NCBI GenBank assembly: GCA_036396755.1
Contig: DASWKG010000104.1
Span: 1-10,569, forward strand
Source: DASWKG01 sp036396755
GTDB lineage: Bacteria > Actinomycetota > UBA4738 > CALAEC01
Direction of reading: 5' to 3'
Length of the DNA: 10,569 nucleotides
The notes beneath the pieces were generated by a model. It saw nothing but the letters and a program-made list of their open reading frames with translations. It ran no database searches and was not told the origin of the DNA. Of the stretch, positions 4,613-10,569 are shown one piece after another. Position numbers and translations under genes: made by a program. Position 1 is the stretch's first letter. Each line of letters begins with the position of its first letter.

Positions 4613-6266
4613 GCGCACCCCCCCGCGGCTCGTCTTCCTCGGTGGGGTGGGGGAGATCGGCCGGAACATGGCCTGCCTCGAGATCGGCGGCGACCTGCTC
4701 GTGATCGACGCGGGGCTGTCGTTCCCCACCGAGGAGATGCCGGGCATCGACCTCGTCCTCCCCGACTTCCAGTACCTTCGCGAGCGCAAGGACCGCATCG
4801 CCGGCGTCGTGCTGACGCACGGCCACGAGGACCACATCGGGGCGCTGCCGTACATGCTGCGCGACATGGACCTCGACATCTACGGGACCTCGCTCACGCT
4901 CGCGCTCCTTCGCCCGAAGTTCGAGGAGCACAAGGTGATGGACAACGCCCGCCTCCACGAGGTGCATCCGGGTGGCGATGCCCGGATCGGGGACTTCTCG
5001 CTTCGCTTCCACCAGGTGACCCACTCGATCCCCGACGGCGTCGCGGTGGCGATCGACTCCCCGTTCGGGACGATCCTTCACACCGGCGACTTCAAGCTCG
5101 ACCCGACCCCGATCGACGGCCGCCCGACCGACCTGCAGGGCATCGCCTCGGAGGCGAAGGCGGGTGTTCACCTGTTCCTCTCCGACTCGACGAACGCCGA
5201 GGACACCGGGACGATCCCGAGCGAGCGGACCGTCGGCCCCGAGCTTCGCCGCATCTTCGAGGGCGCCGAGCGGCTGGTCGTGTCGGCCTGCTTCTCGAGC
5301 CACATCCACCGCATCCAGCAGATCTGCGACGCGGCCAGGTCGGTCGGCCGGAAGGTCGCGTTCCTCGGGCGCAGCATGCACACGGTGGTGGGGCAGTCGC
5401 GGCCGCTCGGGTACCTCGACATCCCCGAGGACGACATCGTGCCGATCGAGGCGCTGCGCGACATGGACCCGCGCGAGGTGGCGGTCGTCTGCACCGGCAG
5501 CCAGGGCGAGCCGCTGTCGGCCCTCTCGCTGATGGCTGCGCACGAGCACAAGTGGGTGAAGCTGCAGCCGGGCGATACCGTCGTGATCGCGGCCTCGCTG
5601 ATCCCGGGGAACGAGACGGCGATCCACCGCACGATCGACGGGCTCTACCGCACGGGGGCGGAGGTCCACCACTCGGGGATCGCCCACGTCCACGTCTCGG
5701 GGCACGCGGCGGCCGACGAGCTGAAGTTCATCCTCGGGATGGTCCGCCCGAGCTGGTTCATCCCGGTCCACGGCGAGCGGCGCCACCTGTCCCACCACGC
5801 GCGGCTCGCCCGCGAGGTCGGCATCCCCGGCGACCGCATCCTGATCTGCGAGGACGGCGACGTCGTGGAGATCGGGGAGGAGGTCCGCAAGGTCGATCAG
5901 GTCGACGCCGGGATGGTGTTCGTCGACGGCCTCGGGATCGGCGACGTCGGCGACGTCGTCCTCCGGGACCGGCGCCAGCTCGCCGGCGACGGCTTCGTGA
6001 TCGTGGTGGTCACGGCCGAGGGCCACACGGGGAAGGTGCTGGCCGGGCCCGACATCATCACGCGCGGGTTCGTGCACGAGGAGGCCTCGGCCGACGTGCT
6101 CGACGAGGCGGTGAACCGGGTCCTCGCGTCGCTCAAGGAGGTGGAGCGGGAGGAGGTCGGCGATCCGGCCATCCTCCGACAGCACATCCGCAAGACGCTG
6201 GGGCGGTATTTCTTCGAAGCTCTTCGCCGGAAACCGGTCATCGTTCCCGTCATCATGGAGGTCTGA
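4596..6266 (+). CDS. rnj: Ribonuclease J (metallo-beta-lactamase/beta-CASP)
   Basis: RNase J is a zinc-dependent RNase with 5'-3' exonuclease and endonuclease activity in mRNA decay and rRNA processing. Seen in the 556-residue product: FLGGVGEIG (14-22), the metal motif THGHEDH (74-80), VTHSIPD (141-147), HTGDFKLD (162-169), SDSTNAE (196-202), the beta-CASP elements GSQGEP (301-306) and VSGHA (367-371), and IPVHGE (389-394). A C-terminal domain ends VIVPVIMEV. The length equals typical RNase J (about 555 residues) without the long extensions some actinobacteria carry. The ATG lies within dapA (17-base overlap) with GGAGGG ten bases ahead (4581-4586); a second GGAGG touches the ATG and is too close to serve. 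The TGA shares one base with the ftsK start (TGATG), so dapA, rnj and ftsK look translationally linked. Confidence 0.97.
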   Translation: MPASSERTPPRLVFLGGVGEIGRNMACLEIGGDLLVIDAGLSFPTEEMPGIDLVLPDFQYLRERKDRIAGVVLTHGHEDHIGALPYMLRDMDLDIYGTSLTLALLRPKFEEHKVMDNARLHEVHPGGDARIGDFSLRFHQVTHSIPDGVAVAIDSPFGTILHTGDFKLDPTPIDGRPTDLQGIASEAKAGVHLFLSDSTNAEDTGTIPSERTVGPELRRIFEGAERLVVSACFSSHIHRIQQICDAARSVGRKVAFLGRSMHTVVGQSRPLGYLDIPEDDIVPIEALRDMDPREVAVVCTGSQGEPLSALSLMAAHEHKWVKLQPGDTVVIAASLIPGNETAIHRTIDGLYRTGAEVHHSGIAHVHVSGHAAADELKFILGMVRPSWFIPVHGERRHLSHHARLAREVGIPGDRILICEDGDVVEIGEEVRKVDQVDAGMVFVDGLGIGDVGDVVLRDRRQLAGDGFVIVVVTAEGHTGKVLAGPDIITRGFVHEEASADVLDEAVNRVLASLKEVEREEVGDPAILRQHIRKTLGRYFFEALRRKPVIVPVIMEV

Positions 6267-8434
6267 TGGCGAAGCGAAGGCGGAAGCGGCGGGGTGGGGG
6301 GGCCATGTCGGCTGCCGGGCAGAGGGTGGCCGCGCACCTCAGCGAGCAGGTCTCCGATGTGATCGGGATCGGGCTCTTGGTGCTGGCGGCCATCTCGGTG
6401 CTGGGCATGTGGCTCGACGCGGCGGGGCCCGTTGGGCGGTTCCTGACCGTGCTGGTCACCGGCCTGTTCGGGCTGGCGGGCTACGCCTTCCCGGTGCTCG
6501 CGCTCTACTGGGGGATCCTGCTGGTGCGGGGGACCGCGCGCGAGGACCGCGGCCGGATGCTGATCGGCCTCACGTTCGCCCTGATGGGCGGGCTCGGCCT
6601 CGTCTCGCTGTTCCGGGCCAATCCCAGCCCGGCCGCGGGCCTCGCCGGCTTCGGCGACGCGGGGGGGCTCATCGGAGCGCTCACCGCCTGGCCGCTCTCT
6701 CGCCTGCTCTCCGTCTACGGGGCCGGCATCGTCTGCCTCGGGCTCCTCGTGCTGGGGGGCCTCGTCTTCACCGCCACCCCGCTCTCCACGCTCGGGGAGC
6801 TGCTGAGCGAGCGCCGGGCTCGTCGCCCCGAGGTCCGCGTCCGGGACGAGGAGGATGAGGCTCCGCCGAAGCGGAAGCGGCGCCGGACCCCGGCGGAGCC
6901 CGAGCCCGCGGCCGTGGTGACCCTCCCCGAGGCGCCCCCGGCCGCCTCGGTCGTCGTGCCCAAGCCGTCCGGCAAGGGCGGCTACAAGCTCCCGCCGCTC
7001 GACCTCCTCCGAAAGGCCCCCGAGTCGGCCGCCACCGGCCGCGACGAGAAGCAGACGATGGAGGTGCTCGAGCGCACGCTCCGGAACTTCGGCGTCGACG
7101 CGCGCGTGGTGGGCGCGAGCCGCGGGCCCACCGTGACGCTGTTCGAGGTCGAGGTGAGCGCCGGAACCAAGGTCAACCGCGTGCTCTCGCTGGGCGACGA
7201 CATCGCCTACGCGCTGGCGACCCCCGACGTGCGGATCATCGCGCCCATCCCGGGGAAGTCGGCGATCGGGGTCGAGGTGCCGAACAAGGTGCGCGACTTC
7301 GTGATGCTCGGCGACGTCCTCGACTCCAAGCCCGCCCGCTCGGAGCCGCACCCGCTGGCGGTGGCGCTCGGCAAGGACGTCCAGGGCCGGGCGGTGCTCG
7401 TGAAGCTCAACGAGATGCCGCACGTGCTCATCGCCGGCGCGACCGGCGCCGGCAAGTCGTCCCTGATCAACGCGTTCGTCACCTCGGTGCTGATGCGCGC
7501 GAACCCCGACCAGGTGAAGCTGATGCTCGTCGATCCCAAGCGCGTCGAGCTCTCGCACTTCGCCGACCTGCCGCACCTCATCGCGCCGGTGATCGTGGCG
7601 CCGAAGCGCGCGGCGGAGGCGCTCGGCTGGGTGGTTCGCGAGATGGAGCTCCGCTACGAGTCGCTGGCCACCGTCGGGATGCGCGACATCGACACCTACA
7701 ACGCCGGGTTCGACGGCGGCACCCTGCGCATCCCGCCCGGCCAGGAGAAGAACTTCGACCGCCTGCCGTACATCCTGGTCGTGATCGACGAGCTGGCCGA
7801 CCTCATGATGGTGGCGCCCCGCGACGTGGAGGACGCGATCTGCCGGATCGCGCAGATGGCGCGAGCGGTCGGCATCCACCTCGTGGTCGCGACCCAGCGT
7901 CCGAGCGTCGACGTCGTGACGGGCCTGATCAAGGCGAACATCCCGTCGCGCATCGCGTTCATGACGGCGAGTCAGGCCGACTCGCGCGTCATCCTCGACG
8001 TGGGCGGTGCGGACAAGCTCGTGGGCCACGGCGACATGCTGTTCCTGCCCTCCAGCGCGTCGAAGCCCGCGCGCCTCCAGGGCTCCTGGGTCACCGAGGG
8101 CGAGATCGAGGCCGTCACCGGCTGGGTGCGCGGCCAGCGCGAGCCCGAGTACATCCAGGGCGTCGAGGGCCTCGGCCGTCCCGTGACCGAGGAAGAGGCG
8201 GCGCTCGACGGGGACGACGAGCTGCTCGGGCAGGCGATGGAGCTGGTCGTCCGCTCCCAGCTCGGCTCCACCTCGATGCTCCAGCGCAAGCTCAAGGTGG
8301 GGTTCGCGAGGGCGGGCCGCATCATGGACCTCCTCGAGGAGCGCGGCGTGGTCGGTCCTTCCCTGGGCTCCAAGCCCCGCGACGTCCTCATGACCTGGGA
8401 CGAGTGGGTGGAGAGCCGGGCCCCCGCCTCCTAG
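6266..8434 (+). CDS. ftsK: DNA translocase FtsK/SpoIIIE
   Basis: A septal, ATP-driven DNA pump that clears and aligns chromosome termini during division. Seen in the 722-residue product: a Lys/Arg-rich N terminus (MAKRRRKRR), about four membrane segments between residues 30 and 171, a charged and proline-rich linker (180-240), the alpha/beta motor with Walker A GATGAGKS (391-398) and Walker B ILVVIDEL (503-510), VATQRPSVDVVTG (541-553), and a C-terminal winged-helix gamma domain (about 651-712) that reads polar DNA motifs. The linker is short, so total length is nearer Bacillus SpoIIIE than E. coli FtsK. The ATG in TGATG at 6266 is chosen, with GGAGGT three bases ahead (tight spacing); M14 (6305) is an alternative. 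The frame is open far upstream, but that part is antisense-like overlap with rnj. Its TAG overlaps the convergent DUF4349 gene (CTAG). Confidence 0.96.
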   Translation: MAKRRRKRRGGGAMSAAGQRVAAHLSEQVSDVIGIGLLVLAAISVLGMWLDAAGPVGRFLTVLVTGLFGLAGYAFPVLALYWGILLVRGTAREDRGRMLIGLTFALMGGLGLVSLFRANPSPAAGLAGFGDAGGLIGALTAWPLSRLLSVYGAGIVCLGLLVLGGLVFTATPLSTLGELLSERRARRPEVRVRDEEDEAPPKRKRRRTPAEPEPAAVVTLPEAPPAASVVVPKPSGKGGYKLPPLDLLRKAPESAATGRDEKQTMEVLERTLRNFGVDARVVGASRGPTVTLFEVEVSAGTKVNRVLSLGDDIAYALATPDVRIIAPIPGKSAIGVEVPNKVRDFVMLGDVLDSKPARSEPHPLAVALGKDVQGRAVLVKLNEMPHVLIAGATGAGKSSLINAFVTSVLMRANPDQVKLMLVDPKRVELSHFADLPHLIAPVIVAPKRAAEALGWVVREMELRYESLATVGMRDIDTYNAGFDGGTLRIPPGQEKNFDRLPYILVVIDELADLMMVAPRDVEDAICRIAQMARAVGIHLVVATQRPSVDVVTGLIKANIPSRIAFMTASQADSRVILDVGGADKLVGHGDMLFLPSSASKPARLQGSWVTEGEIEAVTGWVRGQREPEYIQGVEGLGRPVTEEEAALDGDDELLGQAMELVVRSQLGSTSMLQRKLKVGFARAGRIMDLLEERGVVGPSLGSKPRDVLMTWDEWVESRAPAS

Positions 8435-9534
8435 GCTGCGGCCCGAGGGCGCATCGCCCGGAAGGCCAGCCAGGCGAGCGCCAGCAGCAGCAGGATCGGG
8501 ACGAGGTAGCCGAGGCCCACCATCACGGCGGCCAGCACGTCGGTCGCTCCCGCGAGCGCCTGGTGCCACGCGAGGGACAGCACGCCGGGCTCGCGGGCGC
8601 CCGCCGCCACGACGACGCCCTCCTCGCGGAGCTCCAGGGACACCGTTCCCAGGCCCGAGCGGTCGCGGAGCACGCGCAGGTTGCCCTTGAGGTGCTCGAT
8701 CTGCACCTCGATCTCCTGGAGCTGGCCGTGGATCCTCAGCGTCTCCTCGAGCGTGCGGGCCTCGGCCAGGAACCGCCGGACTGCCTGCTCCTGAGCGAGC
8801 CAGTTCCGGAGGCGGGCGCGGAGGTCGATGAAGTCGGAGGTGACGTCCTGGCCCGAGACCTTCTCGTGCACGACGACGCCGAGGTCCTTCAGGTCCGCCA
8901 GCGCCTCCTCGAAGTGCTCCGCCGGGATCCTGATGACGAGGAGGCCCGACCGCGCCCGCTCGCCCTCAGTTTCCGCTTCGTGGACGAACCCGCCGTTGGC
9001 GGCGGCCAGGCGCTGGGCCTGCGCGTAGACGTCACCGAAGTCCCCGGCCGGGACCTGGACCTCCAGCTCGGCATGCTTGACGACCCGGCCTTGCGTCTGG
9101 AGCGGGGTGTCGACGTCGGGGGGAACCGCGGAGGTGCTCGCGGCGTAGTGAGGGTCGACGGCGAACCCGCCCGTGGCGGTGAATCCCTCGAGCCACGCTC
9201 CCCCCCGACCCACCCGCCATGGGACGGGCTCGTCGACTCCCAGGTCGGGCTCCGGGGGTGGGGAGAGCGCCTCGCGCAGCTCTTCGTCCACCTCGGCCGG
9301 CTCGGGCGCCGGGAGGGCTGCCCGTCGGTCCGGCGTCGTCCCCGAGGTGGCCAGGCGGCCCACGAGCCCGGCGGCGACGAGGAAGGTCAGCATCCCGGCG
9401 GCCACCGCGAGCGCCCGCGACCGCCCTCCGCGGCGGCCGCGCTCGATCACCCGAGGCACGGGCGGAGCCTCCACCTTCAGCCGGGCGCCCGCGACGCGCA
9501 GTCCCCGGCGGATATCGGCGTCAGTGTCGATCAC
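8431..9534 (-). CDS. Membrane protein with DUF4349 domain; probable anti-sigma factor/sensor
   Basis: A 367-residue protein from the GTG at 9534, which has GGAGGAG about seven bases upstream and lies in a 14-base overlap with the sigma gene; a longer reading to 9633 would lie inside that gene. Seen: a short Arg-rich cytoplasmic segment (1-40) of the kind DADIRRGLRVAGARL, a membrane segment (about 41-60), a proline-rich linker (61-147), then a DUF4349-like region (148-306) with RVVKHAELEVQVP, GGFVHEAETEG, GLLVIRIPAEHFEEAL and VSGQDVTSDFIDLRARLRN, leading into a long heptad-like helix (236-290). A second membrane segment (333-358) and RAMRPR end it. DUF4349 has no known biochemical role. No zinc HxxxCxxC anti-sigma motif is present. 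The gene order and overlap with an ECF sigma factor suggest it restrains that sigma and senses outside the membrane; this is inference. Confidence 0.8.
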   Translation of the reverse strand: MIDTDADIRRGLRVAGARLKVEAPPVPRVIERGRRGGRSRALAVAAGMLTFLVAAGLVGRLATSGTTPDRRAALPAPEPAEVDEELREALSPPPEPDLGVDEPVPWRVGRGGAWLEGFTATGGFAVDPHYAASTSAVPPDVDTPLQTQGRVVKHAELEVQVPAGDFGDVYAQAQRLAAANGGFVHEAETEGERARSGLLVIRIPAEHFEEALADLKDLGVVVHEKVSGQDVTSDFIDLRARLRNWLAQEQAVRRFLAEARTLEETLRIHGQLQEIEVQIEHLKGNLRVLRDRSGLGTVSLELREEGVVVAAGAREPGVLSLAWHQALAGATDVLAAVMVGLGYLVPILLLLALAWLAFRAMRPRAAA

Positions 9535-10030
9535 TCGCGGTCTCCTCCTCGGTCTCGGTGTCGCCCAGGAACTCCCGCAGCCGGGCCACGCCCTGCGAGG
9601 TGAGCGCCCGGATGGTACCCGGGCGCTTCCCAAGGGCCCGGGCCGTCTGTTCGACGGACTGGTCGGCGTAGTGGCGGAGGACGACCGCGGCCCGCTGGGC
9701 CGGGGTCAGGAGCAGGAGCGCCTCCATGACCATGAGCGCCTCGTCGGGGGAGGGGTCCTCATCGGGCCGCTCGAACAGGCCGGAGACCCGGTCCTCGTAC
9801 CGGCGGCGCCGCTGCCACGAGATCGACAGGTTGGCGGCCACCCGCTGGAGCCACGCCGCCGGCCGGTCGAGCCGCGAGACCTGCCGCCACCGCAGGTAGG
9901 CGCGAGCGAACGCCTCCTGTGCGACGTCGACCGCCTCCTCCCGGTCCCCGGTGATCAGGTAGGCGGTCCGAACCACCGCCGGGTATTCGCGGCGGCAGAG
10001 GCTCTCGAAGGCGGCGAGCTTGTCCTTCAT
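9521..10030 (-). CDS. ECF (sigma-70 family, SigE-like) RNA polymerase sigma factor
   Basis: A 169-residue two-domain sigma factor. Seen: region 2 (about 11-77) with YLITGDREEAVDVAQEAFARAY, in which DVAQEAF is the core-polymerase binding and -10 melting motif, and WLQRVAANLSISWQRRRR. A short acidic linker (88-97) follows, then region 4 (about 100-153) with LTPAQRAAVVLRHYADQSVEQTA and the helix-turn-helix GKRPGTIRALTSQGVARLR. It lacks regions 1 and 3, as ECF factors do. It resembles the actinobacterial SigE-type group of small ECFs; the exact group cannot be set by eye. The ATG at 10030 has only a weak ribosome binding site (GGGTAG). The end overlaps the start of the DUF4349 membrane protein by 14 bases, the usual layout for a sigma and its anti-sigma. 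It is divergent from the secreted protease-like gene. Confidence 0.9.
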   Translation of the reverse strand: MKDKLAAFESLCRREYPAVVRTAYLITGDREEAVDVAQEAFARAYLRWRQVSRLDRPAAWLQRVAANLSISWQRRRRYEDRVSGLFERPDEDPSPDEALMVMEALLLLTPAQRAAVVLRHYADQSVEQTARALGKRPGTIRALTSQGVARLREFLGDTETEEETASDRH

Positions 10031-10068
10031 GTCTACCCATTCGACGCGTGAGCGGAGTCTCCCGCTTA

Positions 10069-10091
10069 GGAGGAGCCGGCCGGCCTCCTCC
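10069..10091. promoter_or_regulatory. GC-rich stem-loop in the sigma gene leader
   Basis: GGAGGAG (10069-10075) and CTCCTCC (10085-10091) are perfect 7-bp inverted arms around a nine-base loop CCGGCCGGC. It lies about 40 bases before the sigma ATG, in its presumed leader. Neither side has a T-run, so a classical intrinsic terminator is unlikely. It also displays Shine-Dalgarno-like GGAGGAG on both strands. Confidence 0.35.
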
Positions 10092-10109
10092 CGTGACTAG
10101 CCCGGTCCA

Positions 10110-10217
10110 GCCACGAGAAATAGTCCGAAAGGACTATGCAGTTTCCCCCCGGTGGCGGCCGATGTAACACACAAGGAGGACTTCGGTCAGGACCTACAGC
10201 CGTGCCTCCGGACCGAA
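10110..10217 (+). promoter_or_regulatory. Candidate structured leader of the S8-like gene
   Basis: GCCAC (10110-10114) can pair with GTGGC (10152-10156), enclosing a perfect 7-bp hairpin ATAGTCC-GAAA-GGACTAT (10120-10137) with a GNRA-type tetraloop. Downstream, TTCGGTC (10182-10188) pairs with GACCGAA (10211-10217), and GGA/TCC extends this stem after one mismatch. An isolated AAGGAGG (10173-10179) sits between them with no start codon at usable distance. The GAAA loop appears only in RNA read rightward. The layout recalls aptamer leaders, but the conserved cores of cyclic-di-GMP (GEMM), cyclic-di-AMP, SAM or cobalamin riboswitches were looked for and not found. The rest of 10031-10253 shows no clear sigma70 promoter. 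Confidence 0.4.
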
Positions 10218-10253
10218 ACTGGTGGGGACCATAGACGGAAGGGGGAGAGCCGG

Positions 10254-10569
10254 ATGGACATCGCGTTCGGCGTAAGTTGGAACGATGCGAAGAAGCGGGG
10301 GCGCTTGCTGGCCTTCGCGACCGCCACGTTCGTGGCACTCGCGTTCGTTCCGGTGGCCCGGCAGATGCCGGAGGCCATGGGACGGCTCGTGTCCGTCATC
10401 GTCCGGGAAGACCCGGGGGCGGGCAGCACACCTGAGCAGGCGGTGGAGAGCCTCGGCGGCGACGTCGGGCGACACATCGGGATCATCAACGGGTTCGTGG
10501 CGGACGTTCCGCAGGGCGGGATCGCGCGTCTCGAATCGACGAACGGGGTCAACTCCGTCACGGAGAACT
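10254..10569 (+). CDS. Secreted protein with I9-type propeptide, probable subtilisin-family (S8) protease, N-terminal part
   Basis: An ATG at 10254 opens a frame that runs off the window; 105 residues are visible. Seen: a basic n-region (DAKKRGR, 11-17), a hydrophobic core LLAFATATFVALAFVPVA (18-35) fitting a signal peptide or anchor, then RLVSVIVRED (44-53), EQAVESLGGDVGRHIGIING (61-80), FVADVPQGGIARLES (81-95) and GVNSVTEN (98-105). This is the order of an inhibitor-I9 propeptide: V-strand, helix with a Gly-Gly turn, INGF strand, and V-P helix ending in a 'gV..V' strand. Such propeptides normally precede subtilisin domains and act as chaperone and inhibitor. GGGGGAG lies about six bases before the ATG. 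The catalytic Asp/His/Ser lie beyond the edge, so the protease call is inferred. It is divergent from the ECF sigma gene across 223 bases. Confidence 0.68.
   Translation, partial: MDIAFGVSWNDAKKRGRLLAFATATFVALAFVPVARQMPEAMGRLVSVIVREDPGAGSTPEQAVESLGGDVGRHIGIINGFVADVPQGGIARLESTNGVNSVTEN

Noticed and set aside
5552..6265. Upstream in-frame extension of ftsK
   Set aside because: The extension lies wholly inside rnj and translates to Arg/Gly-rich low-complexity sequence; the FtsK N terminus and a ribosome binding site are found at 6266.
5897..8569. A very long minus-strand open frame (about 890 codons) antisense to rnj and ftsK
   Set aside because: It is the shadow of strongly GC-biased codons on the plus strand; its translation is low-complexity (rich in Arg, His, Asp, Gly, Val), matches no family, and the plus-strand genes carry clear motifs.
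9535..9633. Longer start for the DUF4349 membrane protein
   Set aside because: It would lie inside the sigma region 4 coding sequence; GTG 9534 has a good Shine-Dalgarno and the normal sigma/anti-sigma overlap.
10101..10220. Cyclic-di-GMP class I (GEMM) riboswitch, suggested by the GAAA-loop hairpin
   Set aside because: The diagnostic GGCAAACC and GACGCAAAGCC elements are absent; after the hairpin the sequence reads GCAGTTTCCC.
10202..10234. Ten-codon leader peptide (GTG start, with Trp-Trp) before the protease-like gene
   Set aside because: The only good Shine-Dalgarno is 22 bases away and nothing ties tryptophan to a protease; listed only as a side remark on the AAGGAGG site.
10187..10561. 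Minus-strand open frames opposite the start of the protease-like gene
   Set aside because: The plus-strand reading has a ribosome binding site, signal-like segment and I9-propeptide pattern; the minus frames show no recognisable domain.

Overview
The window looks like a piece of a high-GC actinobacterial (Actinomycetota) chromosome, probably from a deep-branching or uncultured lineage. The reasons are the strongly G/C-biased third codon positions, GTG starts, several perfect AGGAGG-type ribosome binding sites, and a gene order (M16 peptidase, dapB, dapA, RNase J, ftsK) that recurs in the same relative order in Mycobacterium. Taxonomy is inferred from content and synteny only.

Layout. (1) 1-1673, plus strand: the C-terminal part of an M16 zinc peptidase, overlapping dapB by an ATGA junction. 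(2) 1670-3458, minus strand: a compact four-gene unit transcribed as pduO-type cobalamin adenosyltransferase, EthD-domain protein, SixA-like histidine phosphatase, then a UspA-like protein. The first three are joined by ATGA or TAG/ATG junctions. (3) 3459-3727: a divergent control region. It holds a possible leaderless promoter for the pduO unit, a sigma70-like promoter for dapA, a 10-bp palindrome, and a roughly 115-nt dapA leader with long, mutually exclusive stems and a 28-codon upstream ORF that ends inside the dapA ribosome binding site. (4) 3728-8434, plus strand: dapA, rnj (RNase J) and ftsK, each overlapping the next. (5) 8431-10030, minus strand: an ECF sigma factor and an overlapping membrane protein with a DUF4349 domain, probably a sigma/anti-sigma pair. 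(6) 10031-10253: a divergent region with several inverted repeats. (7) 10254 to the end, plus strand: the start of a secreted protein with an I9-type propeptide, most likely a subtilisin-family (S8) protease.

How the parts relate. DapA and DapB are consecutive enzymes of lysine/diaminopimelate synthesis, which also feeds the cell wall. RNase J (RNA turnover) and FtsK (septal DNA translocation) complete the housekeeping core. The right end is more accessory in character: a membrane-sensor/ECF sigma pair back to back with a secreted protease, a layout that suggests (but does not prove) envelope-responsive control. No tRNA, rRNA, CRISPR array, insertion sequence or phage gene was seen. The least explained signals are the two structured non-coding leaders, before dapA and before the protease.
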